The notes beneath the pieces were generated by a model. The model was not told where the DNA came from and ran no database searches. It was given only the letters and a program-made list of their open reading frames with translations. The translations under genes were made by a program, and so were the position numbers. From Oscillospiraceae bacterium (lineage in GTDB: Bacteria > Bacillota > Clostridia > Oscillospirales > Acutalibacteraceae): DNA of 64,000 nucleotides. The stretch is from assembly GCA_022508805.1 (NCBI GenBank), contig JAFLUM010000009.1, positions 1 through 64,000 on the forward strand. Reading direction: 5' to 3'. Numbering within the stretch: the stretch's first letter is position 1; each line of letters opens with the position of its first letter. Shown one piece after another: positions 38,903 to 47,765 of the stretch.

Positions 38903-40414
38903 ATGGGCAATTACGTTTCAACAAAAGCTGAAATTAAAAATTACATATGCGCAAGAACACCACTGATTGTGGTTGATTCTTCAGAGCGTGAACGAGTCGA
39001 AAGAATGCTGAAGGAAATCTCTAAAGAATTGGATGTCAGCATTAACTATTATACTGATGAAAAGCAGGTATGTTCTTTTAATGGCAACGCAAGACAAGAT
39101 GTGGACGGCGATCCGTTGCATTATATTGCTACTGCCTTCAAGAAGCACCGCAACTCGACTTTCGCCATAGGAGATATTAAGCGTATAGGTGAGGATAACG
39201 TTTTCAGCCGAGAAGTTCTCAATCTTTTGTATTTGGCGAAAGAAACAAATTGCACATTGATACTTATTACCGCAGATAGCATTTGGTCTCGTTTGTCCCA
39301 GTTTGGAATGCTGACTACGTTAGAGTATCCCGATATGGATGAACGAATTAGTCAAGTAGAGACCTTCATAGGACAGTTTAACGGAAGATATCCAATCGAG
39401 TGGGATCCCCAAGACATACGAATGGCAGCAACACTTTTGAGAGGTTTCTCGGAGATCCAGATCGATAACATCTTGTCCACAACATTGGTAAGCAAACAAA
39501 AACTGAGCAAAGAGCATTTATTCGAATTAACCGAACAAAAAAGCAAACTATATTCTGCAGTTCCAAGCATACAAGCTGTTAATGTTAACAGAAACCTGGA
39601 AGTATCAGGACTTGATAATTTAAAAGCTTGGCTGAATGAGAAAAAATCTATTTTCTTTGCTTCCGATGATGCGTTGAAAGACCGTGATCTTACAACTCCT
39701 AAAGGCATTTTACTTGCCGGCGTTCCAGGTTGTGGTAAATCTTTATCTGCCAAGATGGTAGCAAAAGAATGGGAATTGCCACTATTTAGGTTTGATCTTG
39801 GAACCATTTATGACAAGTGGGTCGGCGAGAGTGAAAAGAAGATGAAGGAAGCACTACAGTTTATTGATAATGTTTCTCCATGTGTCGTTTGGGTTGATGA
39901 GATTGAAAAAGCGTTATCGGTTTCTGACACAGGTAATGATACAGGAAAACGTGTTCTTGGTCAGTTTTTATTTTGGCTTCAAGAATCTAAGAGTCGTGTG
40001 TTCTTAGTGGCTACAGCAAACGACATTTCCTTACTGCCCTATGAGTTGTTTAGAAAAGGAAGGTTCTCAGAAATATTTTTTATTGATTTGCCTAATGCTG
40101 CAGAACGCAAAGCAATAATAGAACAGTATTCAAGAAAGGCTCTGCACATTAAGTTTGATGAATCCGAAACATCAGAACTTGTGCAAGCTTCAAAAGGATT
40201 CTCGTATTCTGATATCGAGTATGTTATTAAGGATACCGCACAATTGGCATTATTAAACGGACAAACCATAATTAGCAAAGATTTGCTTTTGGAAAAGTTC
40301 AAGGAGATCATTCCAATTTCGCAAACTAATCCCGATAAAGTAAAACAAATCAGAAAATGGGGATCTGAAAGAGCTGTAGCAGCATCAAGTAAATCAGGAG
40401 GTATCGAAGAATGA
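38903..40414 (+). CDS. AAA+ ATPase, Ycf46-like
   Basis: N-terminal IKNYICARTPLIVVDSSERERVERML; Walker A GILLAGVPGCGKSLSAKMVA; DKWVGESEKKMKEAL; Walker B CVVWVDEIEKAL; FRKGRFSEIFFIDLP. Confidence 0.92.
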   Translation: MGNYVSTKAEIKNYICARTPLIVVDSSERERVERMLKEISKELDVSINYYTDEKQVCSFNGNARQDVDGDPLHYIATAFKKHRNSTFAIGDIKRIGEDNVFSREVLNLLYLAKETNCTLILITADSIWSRLSQFGMLTTLEYPDMDERISQVETFIGQFNGRYPIEWDPQDIRMAATLLRGFSEIQIDNILSTTLVSKQKLSKEHLFELTEQKSKLYSAVPSIQAVNVNRNLEVSGLDNLKAWLNEKKSIFFASDDALKDRDLTTPKGILLAGVPGCGKSLSAKMVAKEWELPLFRFDLGTIYDKWVGESEKKMKEALQFIDNVSPCVVWVDEIEKALSVSDTGNDTGKRVLGQFLFWLQESKSRVFLVATANDISLLPYELFRKGRFSEIFFIDLPNAAERKAIIEQYSRKALHIKFDESETSELVQASKGFSYSDIEYVIKDTAQLALLNGQTIISKDLLLEKFKEIIPISQTNPDKVKQIRKWGSERAVAASSKSGGIEE

Positions 40415-42126
40415 GTAATTACGCATTACAGAGCCAACTTAACCAGCTTGAAGCAGAGTTAAGAAGGGCTCAAGAAATAAATCGTCAACTACGCGGTGAA
40501 TTGACCACTGTTGCAAACGGCGTGAGTCGTGCTCACAAAGATCTTGAAGATTATAATAGTACAATTCGGAATACGTTGGACAATTGCAACGGTGCGATGC
40601 ATTCATCCCATCAGCGCGTAATTGATGCAATAGAATTGCAAGGCGATATCGAGCGTTTGTATGTCAAATTTAAAAACGTCGAACTTGCTAACAAAAAGAT
40701 TAGATCTTGCAACAATAAAAAATACTATGATTTTGCTAACTATCGTACAGTGAGAAAAATCGTTCAAGGTATTATGGATAATCTCGACGTACAGATGGTT
40801 AGTGATCAAACCATTACAAAATCAGTCGAAGTTCAGCATTTACAAACGCCGGATTATTGGCTGACTTGTGTGCTTATTAGTGTAATGGCATGGAGAAATA
40901 ATGATAAAGAACTTGCCGATCGCGCGATGGCACGCGCTATCAAGCTCGACAAGAAAAATAGTGCTATTTTTTATATGCTCTTCAATTTAAGAATGGGTAG
41001 AGATGGCGCAGCATTAAAATGGTTCTACACATACCAAGAGTGTGAGCTAAAAGGTAGCGATCAACGGACATTCTTGATGTTGTTCTCGCTTGTTAGCAAA
41101 ACATTGGCAGATAATGTTGACGAGAACACTAAGAATGAGATTTTTGCTTTTATCAAAAAAGTAATTGATATGAATATGGCCGCCTCCGGTTATAGTGAGG
41201 AAGACATCGTTGCTCAGATAAGAGCATATTTCAATAGAATGCAACCTTCGGATCAGCTCCAGTATTCGATGTTGCGAAAGTATTGTTCCGAATTTGACCA
41301 ACTGACCTCTTTAATGATGCAGGCCAAGAACAATATCAACATACTTGAGTTTATTCTAAAAACGGCTAATGTACCTGCAGAGGAAAAGAACTCCTTCCTC
41401 AAAAATTACATTGACGAACTGATTGCCACACCGAACCAAGTCGAAAAAGATGTATATGACGAAATCGCATATAACGAGTTAGTTATTAAACTTGAAGGTG
41501 AAGTTGAAACCGCAAAAGAACAGTTTGAGACTGCCCAAGCTAAAAAAGCGAATGATCTGAATCTTATTGCAGAGATGATAGATTGGATTTATGAACGAGA
41601 TGCCCAAGATGTTAACGGTCAGATCAGACTCAGTATGTTTACTCTTACGAAACTGCTCCAGGAAAAAGCCGTAACAGAACATGTAGAGAATTACAGAGCA
41701 AGAAGAAAGGCCAATTATCCGATCACAATTGGCGAGTATGGTACAACGGCAAACTTTAAGCGCGAAGATGAGGAATACAAGAAAATCACCGATTACTTTA
41801 CTGAAAAGAAGAATGTAGCCGTTGCAGCAATCAAAGATTGGCCTGCCTTTATCGGATTTGGTATTGGTGCCGCCGCACTTGTTGGTTGTTTCTTCGCTGG
41901 ATTCTGGTTATTGGTTTTAACGCTGGGTGGAGTAGGTTATGGCCTTTTCACCTTGCTATCCAACAAAGGTCAGAGAAAGCAACTCGAACAAAAGTGTGCA
42001 GAAAGCATTAAATCCACAAGTGATATAATGCAAAAAATGTTTGTTGAATTCAAGCAATATCAGAAAGAATTGGATGAGTATGATTCTTATTATGAAAGAA
42101 TCTGTGATGAATTAAGTAAAATTTAA
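40411..42126 (+). CDS. Cluster paralog 3: same architecture as paralogs 1 and 2
   Basis: Translationally coupled (atga) to AAA gene; YWLTCVLISVMAWRNNDKELADRAM...NLRMGRDGAALKWFYTY; TM hairpin AFIGFGIGAAALVGCFFAGFWLLVLTLGGVGYGLF. Confidence 0.82.
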   Translation: MSNYALQSQLNQLEAELRRAQEINRQLRGELTTVANGVSRAHKDLEDYNSTIRNTLDNCNGAMHSSHQRVIDAIELQGDIERLYVKFKNVELANKKIRSCNNKKYYDFANYRTVRKIVQGIMDNLDVQMVSDQTITKSVEVQHLQTPDYWLTCVLISVMAWRNNDKELADRAMARAIKLDKKNSAIFYMLFNLRMGRDGAALKWFYTYQECELKGSDQRTFLMLFSLVSKTLADNVDENTKNEIFAFIKKVIDMNMAASGYSEEDIVAQIRAYFNRMQPSDQLQYSMLRKYCSEFDQLTSLMMQAKNNINILEFILKTANVPAEEKNSFLKNYIDELIATPNQVEKDVYDEIAYNELVIKLEGEVETAKEQFETAQAKKANDLNLIAEMIDWIYERDAQDVNGQIRLSMFTLTKLLQEKAVTEHVENYRARRKANYPITIGEYGTTANFKREDEEYKKITDYFTEKKNVAVAAIKDWPAFIGFGIGAAALVGCFFAGFWLLVLTLGGVGYGLFTLLSNKGQRKQLEQKCAESIKSTSDIMQKMFVEFKQYQKELDEYDSYYERICDELSKI

Positions 42127-42221
42127 TTTGTCTAAGAGGGATGCAACTTCCCGTATTCCCCCGCTAACTGATTGTGCTAAATGTTTTGAATATATATCAC
42201 TTTTGTCAAATGACAAGCATG

Positions 42222-42262
42222 GCAAAGATCTCCTGTGATTCAAAACATGGGAGGTCTTTGTT
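42222..42262 (+). terminator. Terminator of the cargo operon
   Basis: caaagatctcctgtgattcaaaacatgggaggtctttgttcttt hairpin. Confidence 0.7.
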
Positions 42263-42584
42263 CTTTGAATTAAATGGTTTTTAGAAATTAAAATAACACA
42301 AAGAGTTTAGAAAAAACATATGTAAAAATGATGTTGAAAACTCTGTCAAAAACGACACCCATTTCAATGCCTAGGAATCCGCATAGATAAAGGCATTTTG
42401 CAAGGTCAGAAACTACGAAATACGCCAAAGAGAGTCGCAGTGTGGGCGTATTTCTCCCATTTTCGGTCTGATATAATAGCACATTTTCACGCCCTGGCAG
42501 TCATGAGCGGCAGTCAGAAAATTCTTCATTACAATAACGAAAGCCCCGGAGTCTGTTCCGGGTCTTCGCCATGCTATGATGTTG

Positions 42585-44381
42585 TTATGCGAGAGATTTT
42601 AGATACTGCTCGACATTCAAGTATTGAACGCCGTCAGACTCAACTGGTTCGCCGCGATAGATGACATACCGGCCGGTGATCCTGCCAAAGCGATGTTCTG
42701 TTTCGGCGCACTTTTCGGCATTGATAAGATGTCTGTACTGATTTGCCACGACTTCTTTGCTGTGCTTGATTTCGTAAATCTCGCAAGTGAGTGTGGCGGG
42801 ATCGTAAATCACCATATCAAATTCTCCGACTGCGAATTGCAGCTGAAAAACCTGCTTTTTAGGATTGGCAAGTTTGGTTTCCAGCAGGACAATATCTTCC
42901 ATCATTCTGCCTTTGATCTCGCTTAAAATGCGCTCGAGAATGCGGTTGCGTTGCACAACGGAAAGAGCATTGAATTTTTCATCCAGCAACAGACTACTGA
43001 CGAGCGCATCTGCCTGAGCATAGCGCAGTCCCGGTTGGCTGATCACCGTAATTTTTTCGTGCGTGTTGACATCTGGTAAGTGAAACAGATCCACTTCCAT
43101 GATCAAATCAAGCAGGGTCAGATATTCCTTGATTTGATAGGCGTGCGTATCGTCCACTTCAACCGTTTGTTCTTCCTTGTTGAGTATGTCTAGCATGGTT
43201 CTGACAAGTTCAGTCACAGTATCCTCATCGATATTTTGCGTAATATCAATAGGCTCACTGCGGTCGTGGAGAAGGTTGCGCGCGGAAATGGCTAAATCAT
43301 TAGATGCAAATGTTTTTGTGAGAACCTCTTTCGTAAAGCGATGGTTAATATCCTCTACAACACGGTTAATAGCGCTGGTGAGTTCACCTTTTTCGTACAG
43401 CTCATATAAATGACGAAAATGACCACCCTCTTGATAATACTTGAGCGAGTGCTGAATGTTTCGGGCAATTGCGCTGTCGATATATTCGCCGGCGCTCTTA
43501 TTGGTGGCAAAAGAGGATTTCTCGTTATAATTGACGCCGCCCATACTCATCGTACCACCGTACCGAATGTATTCGTCGATACCTTCGATGCCGAGAATGG
43601 TTTCAAATTCCCGATAGGGGATAATTGTGGTATGCAGCAGGATACAGCGATCGTAAAGTTGTTCATATTCGGTAAAAATAAAACCGAGCGAGTCTGTACC
43701 TGACAGAACGATTTTCATACCGCTGCTGGCATAAATATCAGAAAACAGCGCGGCGCCTTCGATAAAGTCTTCCATAAGGGTGACTTCATCAATAAACACA
43801 TACTTGTAGCCTTGCTTCTCAAGGTACTTCAAGTCCGCATTAATCTCCGACAGAGTATCTCTGGTTTTGATTTGGATAAACGCCGCCGCATTCAACTGCT
43901 CCGGCGTCATATCGAGTATCGCTTGACGGATCAATGTGGTTTTGCCGGTTCGACGCAGGCCATAGAGAATAAATACTTTATCTTGCTGCACGCCGAATAC
44001 GAAATCGTGTAAAGTGGAATAGCACTCACGGCGTTTATACTTTTTCACAGGAGTTGCCCAGCTTTTCAGCTGAGAACCGATCCGCACATAGGTGGAAAAC
44101 GGATGCATATCCTTTTCTTTTTTCACGCGTTCCGATGCAGGCACAAGTTTCTTAAGCTTTTTCAGTTCTTCCTCTAATTCTTTTCTTTTTTCAATTTGAG
44201 AGCGCAACTCTTCTACGTGATCAAAATCCACATAGGTTTCGGTGCGCTTTTTGTTTTGGGTAATACGATGATAGAAGTACTCTTTCCCTTTTACTTTTTT
44301 TGCGGAAACGCTGCCGGGTGGCAACAATGCAATTTCACGCTCCAGTTCATTGATCCGCTCCATTATATCAAATTCAGTCAT
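42585..44381 (-). CDS. AAA ATPase with C-terminal PD-(D/E)XK-like domain (DUF4143-like ATPase family)
   Basis: VFILYGLRRTGKTTLIRQAIL, YVFIDEVTLMEDF, MKIVLSGTDSLGF; C-terminal VGEFDMVIYDPATLTCEIYEIKHSK resembles a nuclease-fold D...ExK motif. Start reset to ATG at 44381 with RBS. Confidence 0.83.
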   Translation of the reverse strand: MTEFDIMERINELEREIALLPPGSVSAKKVKGKEYFYHRITQNKKRTETYVDFDHVEELRSQIEKRKELEEELKKLKKLVPASERVKKEKDMHPFSTYVRIGSQLKSWATPVKKYKRRECYSTLHDFVFGVQQDKVFILYGLRRTGKTTLIRQAILDMTPEQLNAAAFIQIKTRDTLSEINADLKYLEKQGYKYVFIDEVTLMEDFIEGAALFSDIYASSGMKIVLSGTDSLGFIFTEYEQLYDRCILLHTTIIPYREFETILGIEGIDEYIRYGGTMSMGGVNYNEKSSFATNKSAGEYIDSAIARNIQHSLKYYQEGGHFRHLYELYEKGELTSAINRVVEDINHRFTKEVLTKTFASNDLAISARNLLHDRSEPIDITQNIDEDTVTELVRTMLDILNKEEQTVEVDDTHAYQIKEYLTLLDLIMEVDLFHLPDVNTHEKITVISQPGLRYAQADALVSSLLLDEKFNALSVVQRNRILERILSEIKGRMMEDIVLLETKLANPKKQVFQLQFAVGEFDMVIYDPATLTCEIYEIKHSKEVVANQYRHLINAEKCAETEHRFGRITGRYVIYRGEPVESDGVQYLNVEQYLKSLA

Positions 44382-45106
44382 ACGAATACCTCCGCTATTG
44401 GTTATACCCAATTATACCCTTATTATTCAAAAATGTCAAGGGTATAACGGGGATAACAGATCGATTTTTAGCGGCAAAAACCATGTTACGTTTAGGGGGT
44501 AAAAATACTACCTCAAAAGTAATAGGGTCAAATATTGAGAAAACCCGCATAAATACAGGGATTTTTCAATATTAAAAAACAAATTTTACGCCGGTAGGAG
44601 TGATGACGTTGGCGGAATTTCTTGCATTTTGTGTGTGAAAGGAACCTCTCACCCCGCAGTCATGGGCGGCAGACAAACACACTTTTCCGCCAACTCCATC
44701 ACTTCTTTCTCGGTCTGGAGACAGGGGAAACTGTTATTCCGGCTTTTCAGATATTTATCAAACTGATTTGGTATTTCCACCAACGCTCCAGACCGAGATA
44801 TACTGAGCATACGCCCAAGATGATTCCCACTTTATATCTGCCCCTTGTTTTCGTCTTGAAAGGTGGAAATAAGATGGCACAAAATTGGCGTAAAATTGGC
44901 GAGCCTTTGCCGATGACAAGTGAATGAAAATGTGTTATGATATTAGCGTGGATAAGTGGATCAAAGCGATCCGCTTATTTTTTTATTGTCTTAGAGGATA
45001 CTCCACAGCCCCATCATTTTAAGGCGATCCGGGCGAGGATATGGGTAGCAAGCGATTAAAAATCTATTTTCAGTCAAGAATAATAAGGAAGAAGCGAGGT
45101 GAGAAG

Positions 45107-45370
45107 ATGAAAATCGAAGTAAAAGAACGGCCGATGAAAATGGTGTGTTGCTGGATGAGCGCCGAGGAAGGTCAGGATAAAGAACTGATGGCATCTCTCA
45201 GACCTCGGTTCAAAGAATGGAAGTCCAAAAACTATCAGCCGGTGGTTTATATTTCCGGCACAGAGAGCTTAGAGGAAGGCATGTACATGCTGATGAAACG
45301 AAATTACGAGGAGCTTGCGAAAAAACAGTTGGCAGAGGAAGCGGTCGCCGGGGGGATACAAACGGAATAA
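45107..45370 (+). CDS. Small protein next to serine recombinase (possible RDF/accessory)
   Basis: gcgaggtgaga RBS; MKIEVKERPMKMVCCWMSAEEGQDKELMASL...; role inferred from position only. Confidence 0.65.
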   Translation: MKIEVKERPMKMVCCWMSAEEGQDKELMASLRPRFKEWKSKNYQPVVYISGTESLEEGMYMLMKRNYEELAKKQLAEEAVAGGIQTE

Positions 45371-45462
45371 TTTGTATCCTACATATTTTGATTTTCATCT
45401 TGCTTTCAGTCTGTAGATGTGATACAATGTTGTCATATATTAGAAAAGGAGTATGACGCAAT

Positions 45463-47628
45463 ATGGTAGAAACTTTTGATATTGCGGGTTACTGCCGTAT
45501 CTCGGTCGATGACGAACTGGATCGGGATAACACCTCCATCGAAAACCAAAAGTCTATCATCAAAGAGTATGTCGAGCGTACATTCCCCGGATCGAGACTC
45601 ACCTTCTATGAGGATCGTGACCGAAGCGGTTATACCTTCGAGCAACGTGAAGGATATCAAAAAATGCGCCCCTATCTTATGGGGCGCAAATACGATATCC
45701 TTGTGGTCAAGGATTTCTCACGATTTTCCCGTCGAAACAGCCGCGGACTTGTGGAGCTGGAAGACCTGCGGGACGCCGGTGTGAGGATCATATCCATCGG
45801 GGACAGCATCGACTATCCTACTTACGATGATTGGACAGCGATTCAATTCCGCTTTCTTGTCAACGAAATGCCGGTTACCGATGCGTCTAAGAAAGTAAAA
45901 TCGGTAATCAAGCGACGGCAGGAGGACGGCAAGTGGATCTGCGCCGTTCCCTACGGATATGTGATCACGAATTATAAAACGATGACCTACGAGGTCGAAC
46001 CAACCGAAGCACTCGTTGTCAAAAAGGTGTTCGAACTGTACAGCGAGGGCTGGGGCTATAAAAAGATTGCGAACTATCTCACCGAGCAGCACTATCCTAC
46101 GCCGCGGATGAACGAGCGAGCACGAAAGGAAGCAAGGGGCGAGGAATGCAAACTGAAAGCCCGTCCCGAGTGGAGCATTGTAACTGTGCAAGGGATGCTC
46201 ACCAATGATTTCTATATTGGTACCCTACGCCAGGGAAAGTACACTCGTAAAAAAATCAACGGTGACGATATCAAGAAAGATGAAAGTGAGCATATCGTAT
46301 TTGAAAACTACCACGAGGCAATCATCGACTATCGCACCTTCGCTACGGTACAGGAGCAACTGAAAAAGCGCACCACCAACCATTACCGAGGCGTGAAAAA
46401 ATACGATAATGTTTATTCGGGAATTATGGTGTGCGGCGACTGCGGCAGCCCCATGTTCCCTATGAGCCGAAAGGATTTGAAGGACGCCTATCGGTGCGGC
46501 GCCTATCACCAAAGGGGACTGAAGGGCTGCACAAGCCACCATATCCGCGTGGATGTTCTTGACAATCTGCTGCGGAACTATCTGATAGAGGTCAGAGAAA
46601 CTTCATCGGAGATGATCGCCAAGCTGAAAAAATCCATCGAAGGCGAGAATGACGCTGTCAAGAACAATCAGGAAACCATTGATATTCTTGAAAAACAGCT
46701 TGAGGACGCGCACGAGGAAAAGAAAATGTACATACGCCAATGTACACGAGAGATCATGCGCCGTCCCGAGCGAGAGGAAACGATTCAGGAAACCTATGAC
46801 GAGCTGATCGCAGAGTGCGAGGCAAGGATTGACGGTATCAACAATCAGATCCTGCTGACCCACGATAAACGCAACACCATCATCAAGGTGAACCGCATCA
46901 CAAAGGTCGCACTGGATATATTCGAGGAAATTATCAGCAAATCCGGATTTCAAAAGGGAGATCTTGAACTGATCGTAGAGAAAATATATGTCTACGAAGA
47001 TCATATCGAAATCAAGCTGAAAGCGGACATCACAAGTATTTTGGAAAGTGGGACAATTCCCGAAACGGAGGAAGCCGCAAATTTTAGTGATGGCATCATA
47101 GATAGCTTAAAGACCGTAGTAGTCCAAACGAGCACAAATCGGCTGGACAAGGTCTATGATGTCAGTGTTATCAGTAACGGCGACCCGTTGGAGATTTACA
47201 CGGCGTCGGACGGAGAGGTTATATTCAAAAAATATTCGCCTATAGGCGAGCTTTCGGAATTTGCAAGTCAATACACCGATGTGCTGTACCGAGCGACAAG
47301 CTTACCGGTTATCATAACCGACCGCGATCACGTTATCGCGGTGTCGGGTATGCCGAAAAAGGATGCTATGGACAAACGCATCTCCGCGGCATTGGAGGAA
47401 CTGATTTCCGAACGCGGTAATTATGTTGCTTCACCTGATGCGAAGGCGTTGTACCCGATGGCGGAAAGCGACCGCGAGGCGGGCATTGCATTCCCCATAA
47501 TCGGCGGTGGAGACGTATCGGGAGCAGTCGTTCTGATGCTGGGTCAAAGCGGCTCAATGCCCACACAGACGGAGATAAAGCTTGTATCAGTCGCGGCATC
47601 ATTTTTGGGTAAACAGACCGAAGAATAA
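45463..47628 (+). CDS. Large serine recombinase fused in frame to C-terminal (GAF-like) part of SpoVT by element integration
   Basis: Resolvase domain YCRISVDDELDRDNTSIENQKSII, DFSRFSRRNSRGL, Recombinase domain, zinc ribbon CGDCGSPM...CGAYHQRGLKGCTSH; then GDPLEIYTASDGEVIFKKYSPIGELSEFASQYTDVLYRATSLPVIITDRDHVIAVSG, which is SpoVT. Confidence 0.93.
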   Translation: MVETFDIAGYCRISVDDELDRDNTSIENQKSIIKEYVERTFPGSRLTFYEDRDRSGYTFEQREGYQKMRPYLMGRKYDILVVKDFSRFSRRNSRGLVELEDLRDAGVRIISIGDSIDYPTYDDWTAIQFRFLVNEMPVTDASKKVKSVIKRRQEDGKWICAVPYGYVITNYKTMTYEVEPTEALVVKKVFELYSEGWGYKKIANYLTEQHYPTPRMNERARKEARGEECKLKARPEWSIVTVQGMLTNDFYIGTLRQGKYTRKKINGDDIKKDESEHIVFENYHEAIIDYRTFATVQEQLKKRTTNHYRGVKKYDNVYSGIMVCGDCGSPMFPMSRKDLKDAYRCGAYHQRGLKGCTSHHIRVDVLDNLLRNYLIEVRETSSEMIAKLKKSIEGENDAVKNNQETIDILEKQLEDAHEEKKMYIRQCTREIMRRPEREETIQETYDELIAECEARIDGINNQILLTHDKRNTIIKVNRITKVALDIFEEIISKSGFQKGDLELIVEKIYVYEDHIEIKLKADITSILESGTIPETEEAANFSDGIIDSLKTVVVQTSTNRLDKVYDVSVISNGDPLEIYTASDGEVIFKKYSPIGELSEFASQYTDVLYRATSLPVIITDRDHVIAVSGMPKKDAMDKRISAALEELISERGNYVASPDAKALYPMAESDREAGIAFPIIGGGDVSGAVVLMLGQSGSMPTQTEIKLVSVAASFLGKQTEE
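47161..47189. other. Right attachment junction: P arm plus 11-bp core
   Basis: GTCAGTGTTATCAGTAACGGCGACCCGTT. Confidence 0.88.
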
Positions 47629-47649
47629 AACTAAATTTATCAAAAATTA

Positions 47650-47678
47650 CGGCGGCAGGGAAAATCTTGCCGCCTTTT
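47650..47678 (+). terminator. Terminator of host spoVT
   Basis: acggcggcagggaaaatcttgccgccttttgc. Confidence 0.8.
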
Positions 47679-47765
47679 GCTTTGAAATATTTTTTTAATT
47701 TCATATTGACACATCTGTATAAACTGTATATAATCAATATATACAGTTGTTGAAGAGGTGACAGT

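Larger units (their letters stand above)
23144..47189 (+). mobile_element. About 24 kb serine-recombinase integrative element inserted in spoVT
   Basis: 11-bp direct repeat GGCGACCCGTT at 23144-23154 and 47179-47189, with att arms CCCGTTACAGATAACACTGAC (left end) and GTCAGTGTTATCAGTAACGG (right end) forming terminal inverted repeats; the large serine recombinase sits at the right end. Confidence 0.92.

Noticed and set aside
23144-47189. Conjugative element (ICE) interpretation
   Set aside because: No relaxase, T4CP or VirB-like set was recognised. The HerA-like ATPase alone is not sufficient, and its neighbours are not conjugation genes.
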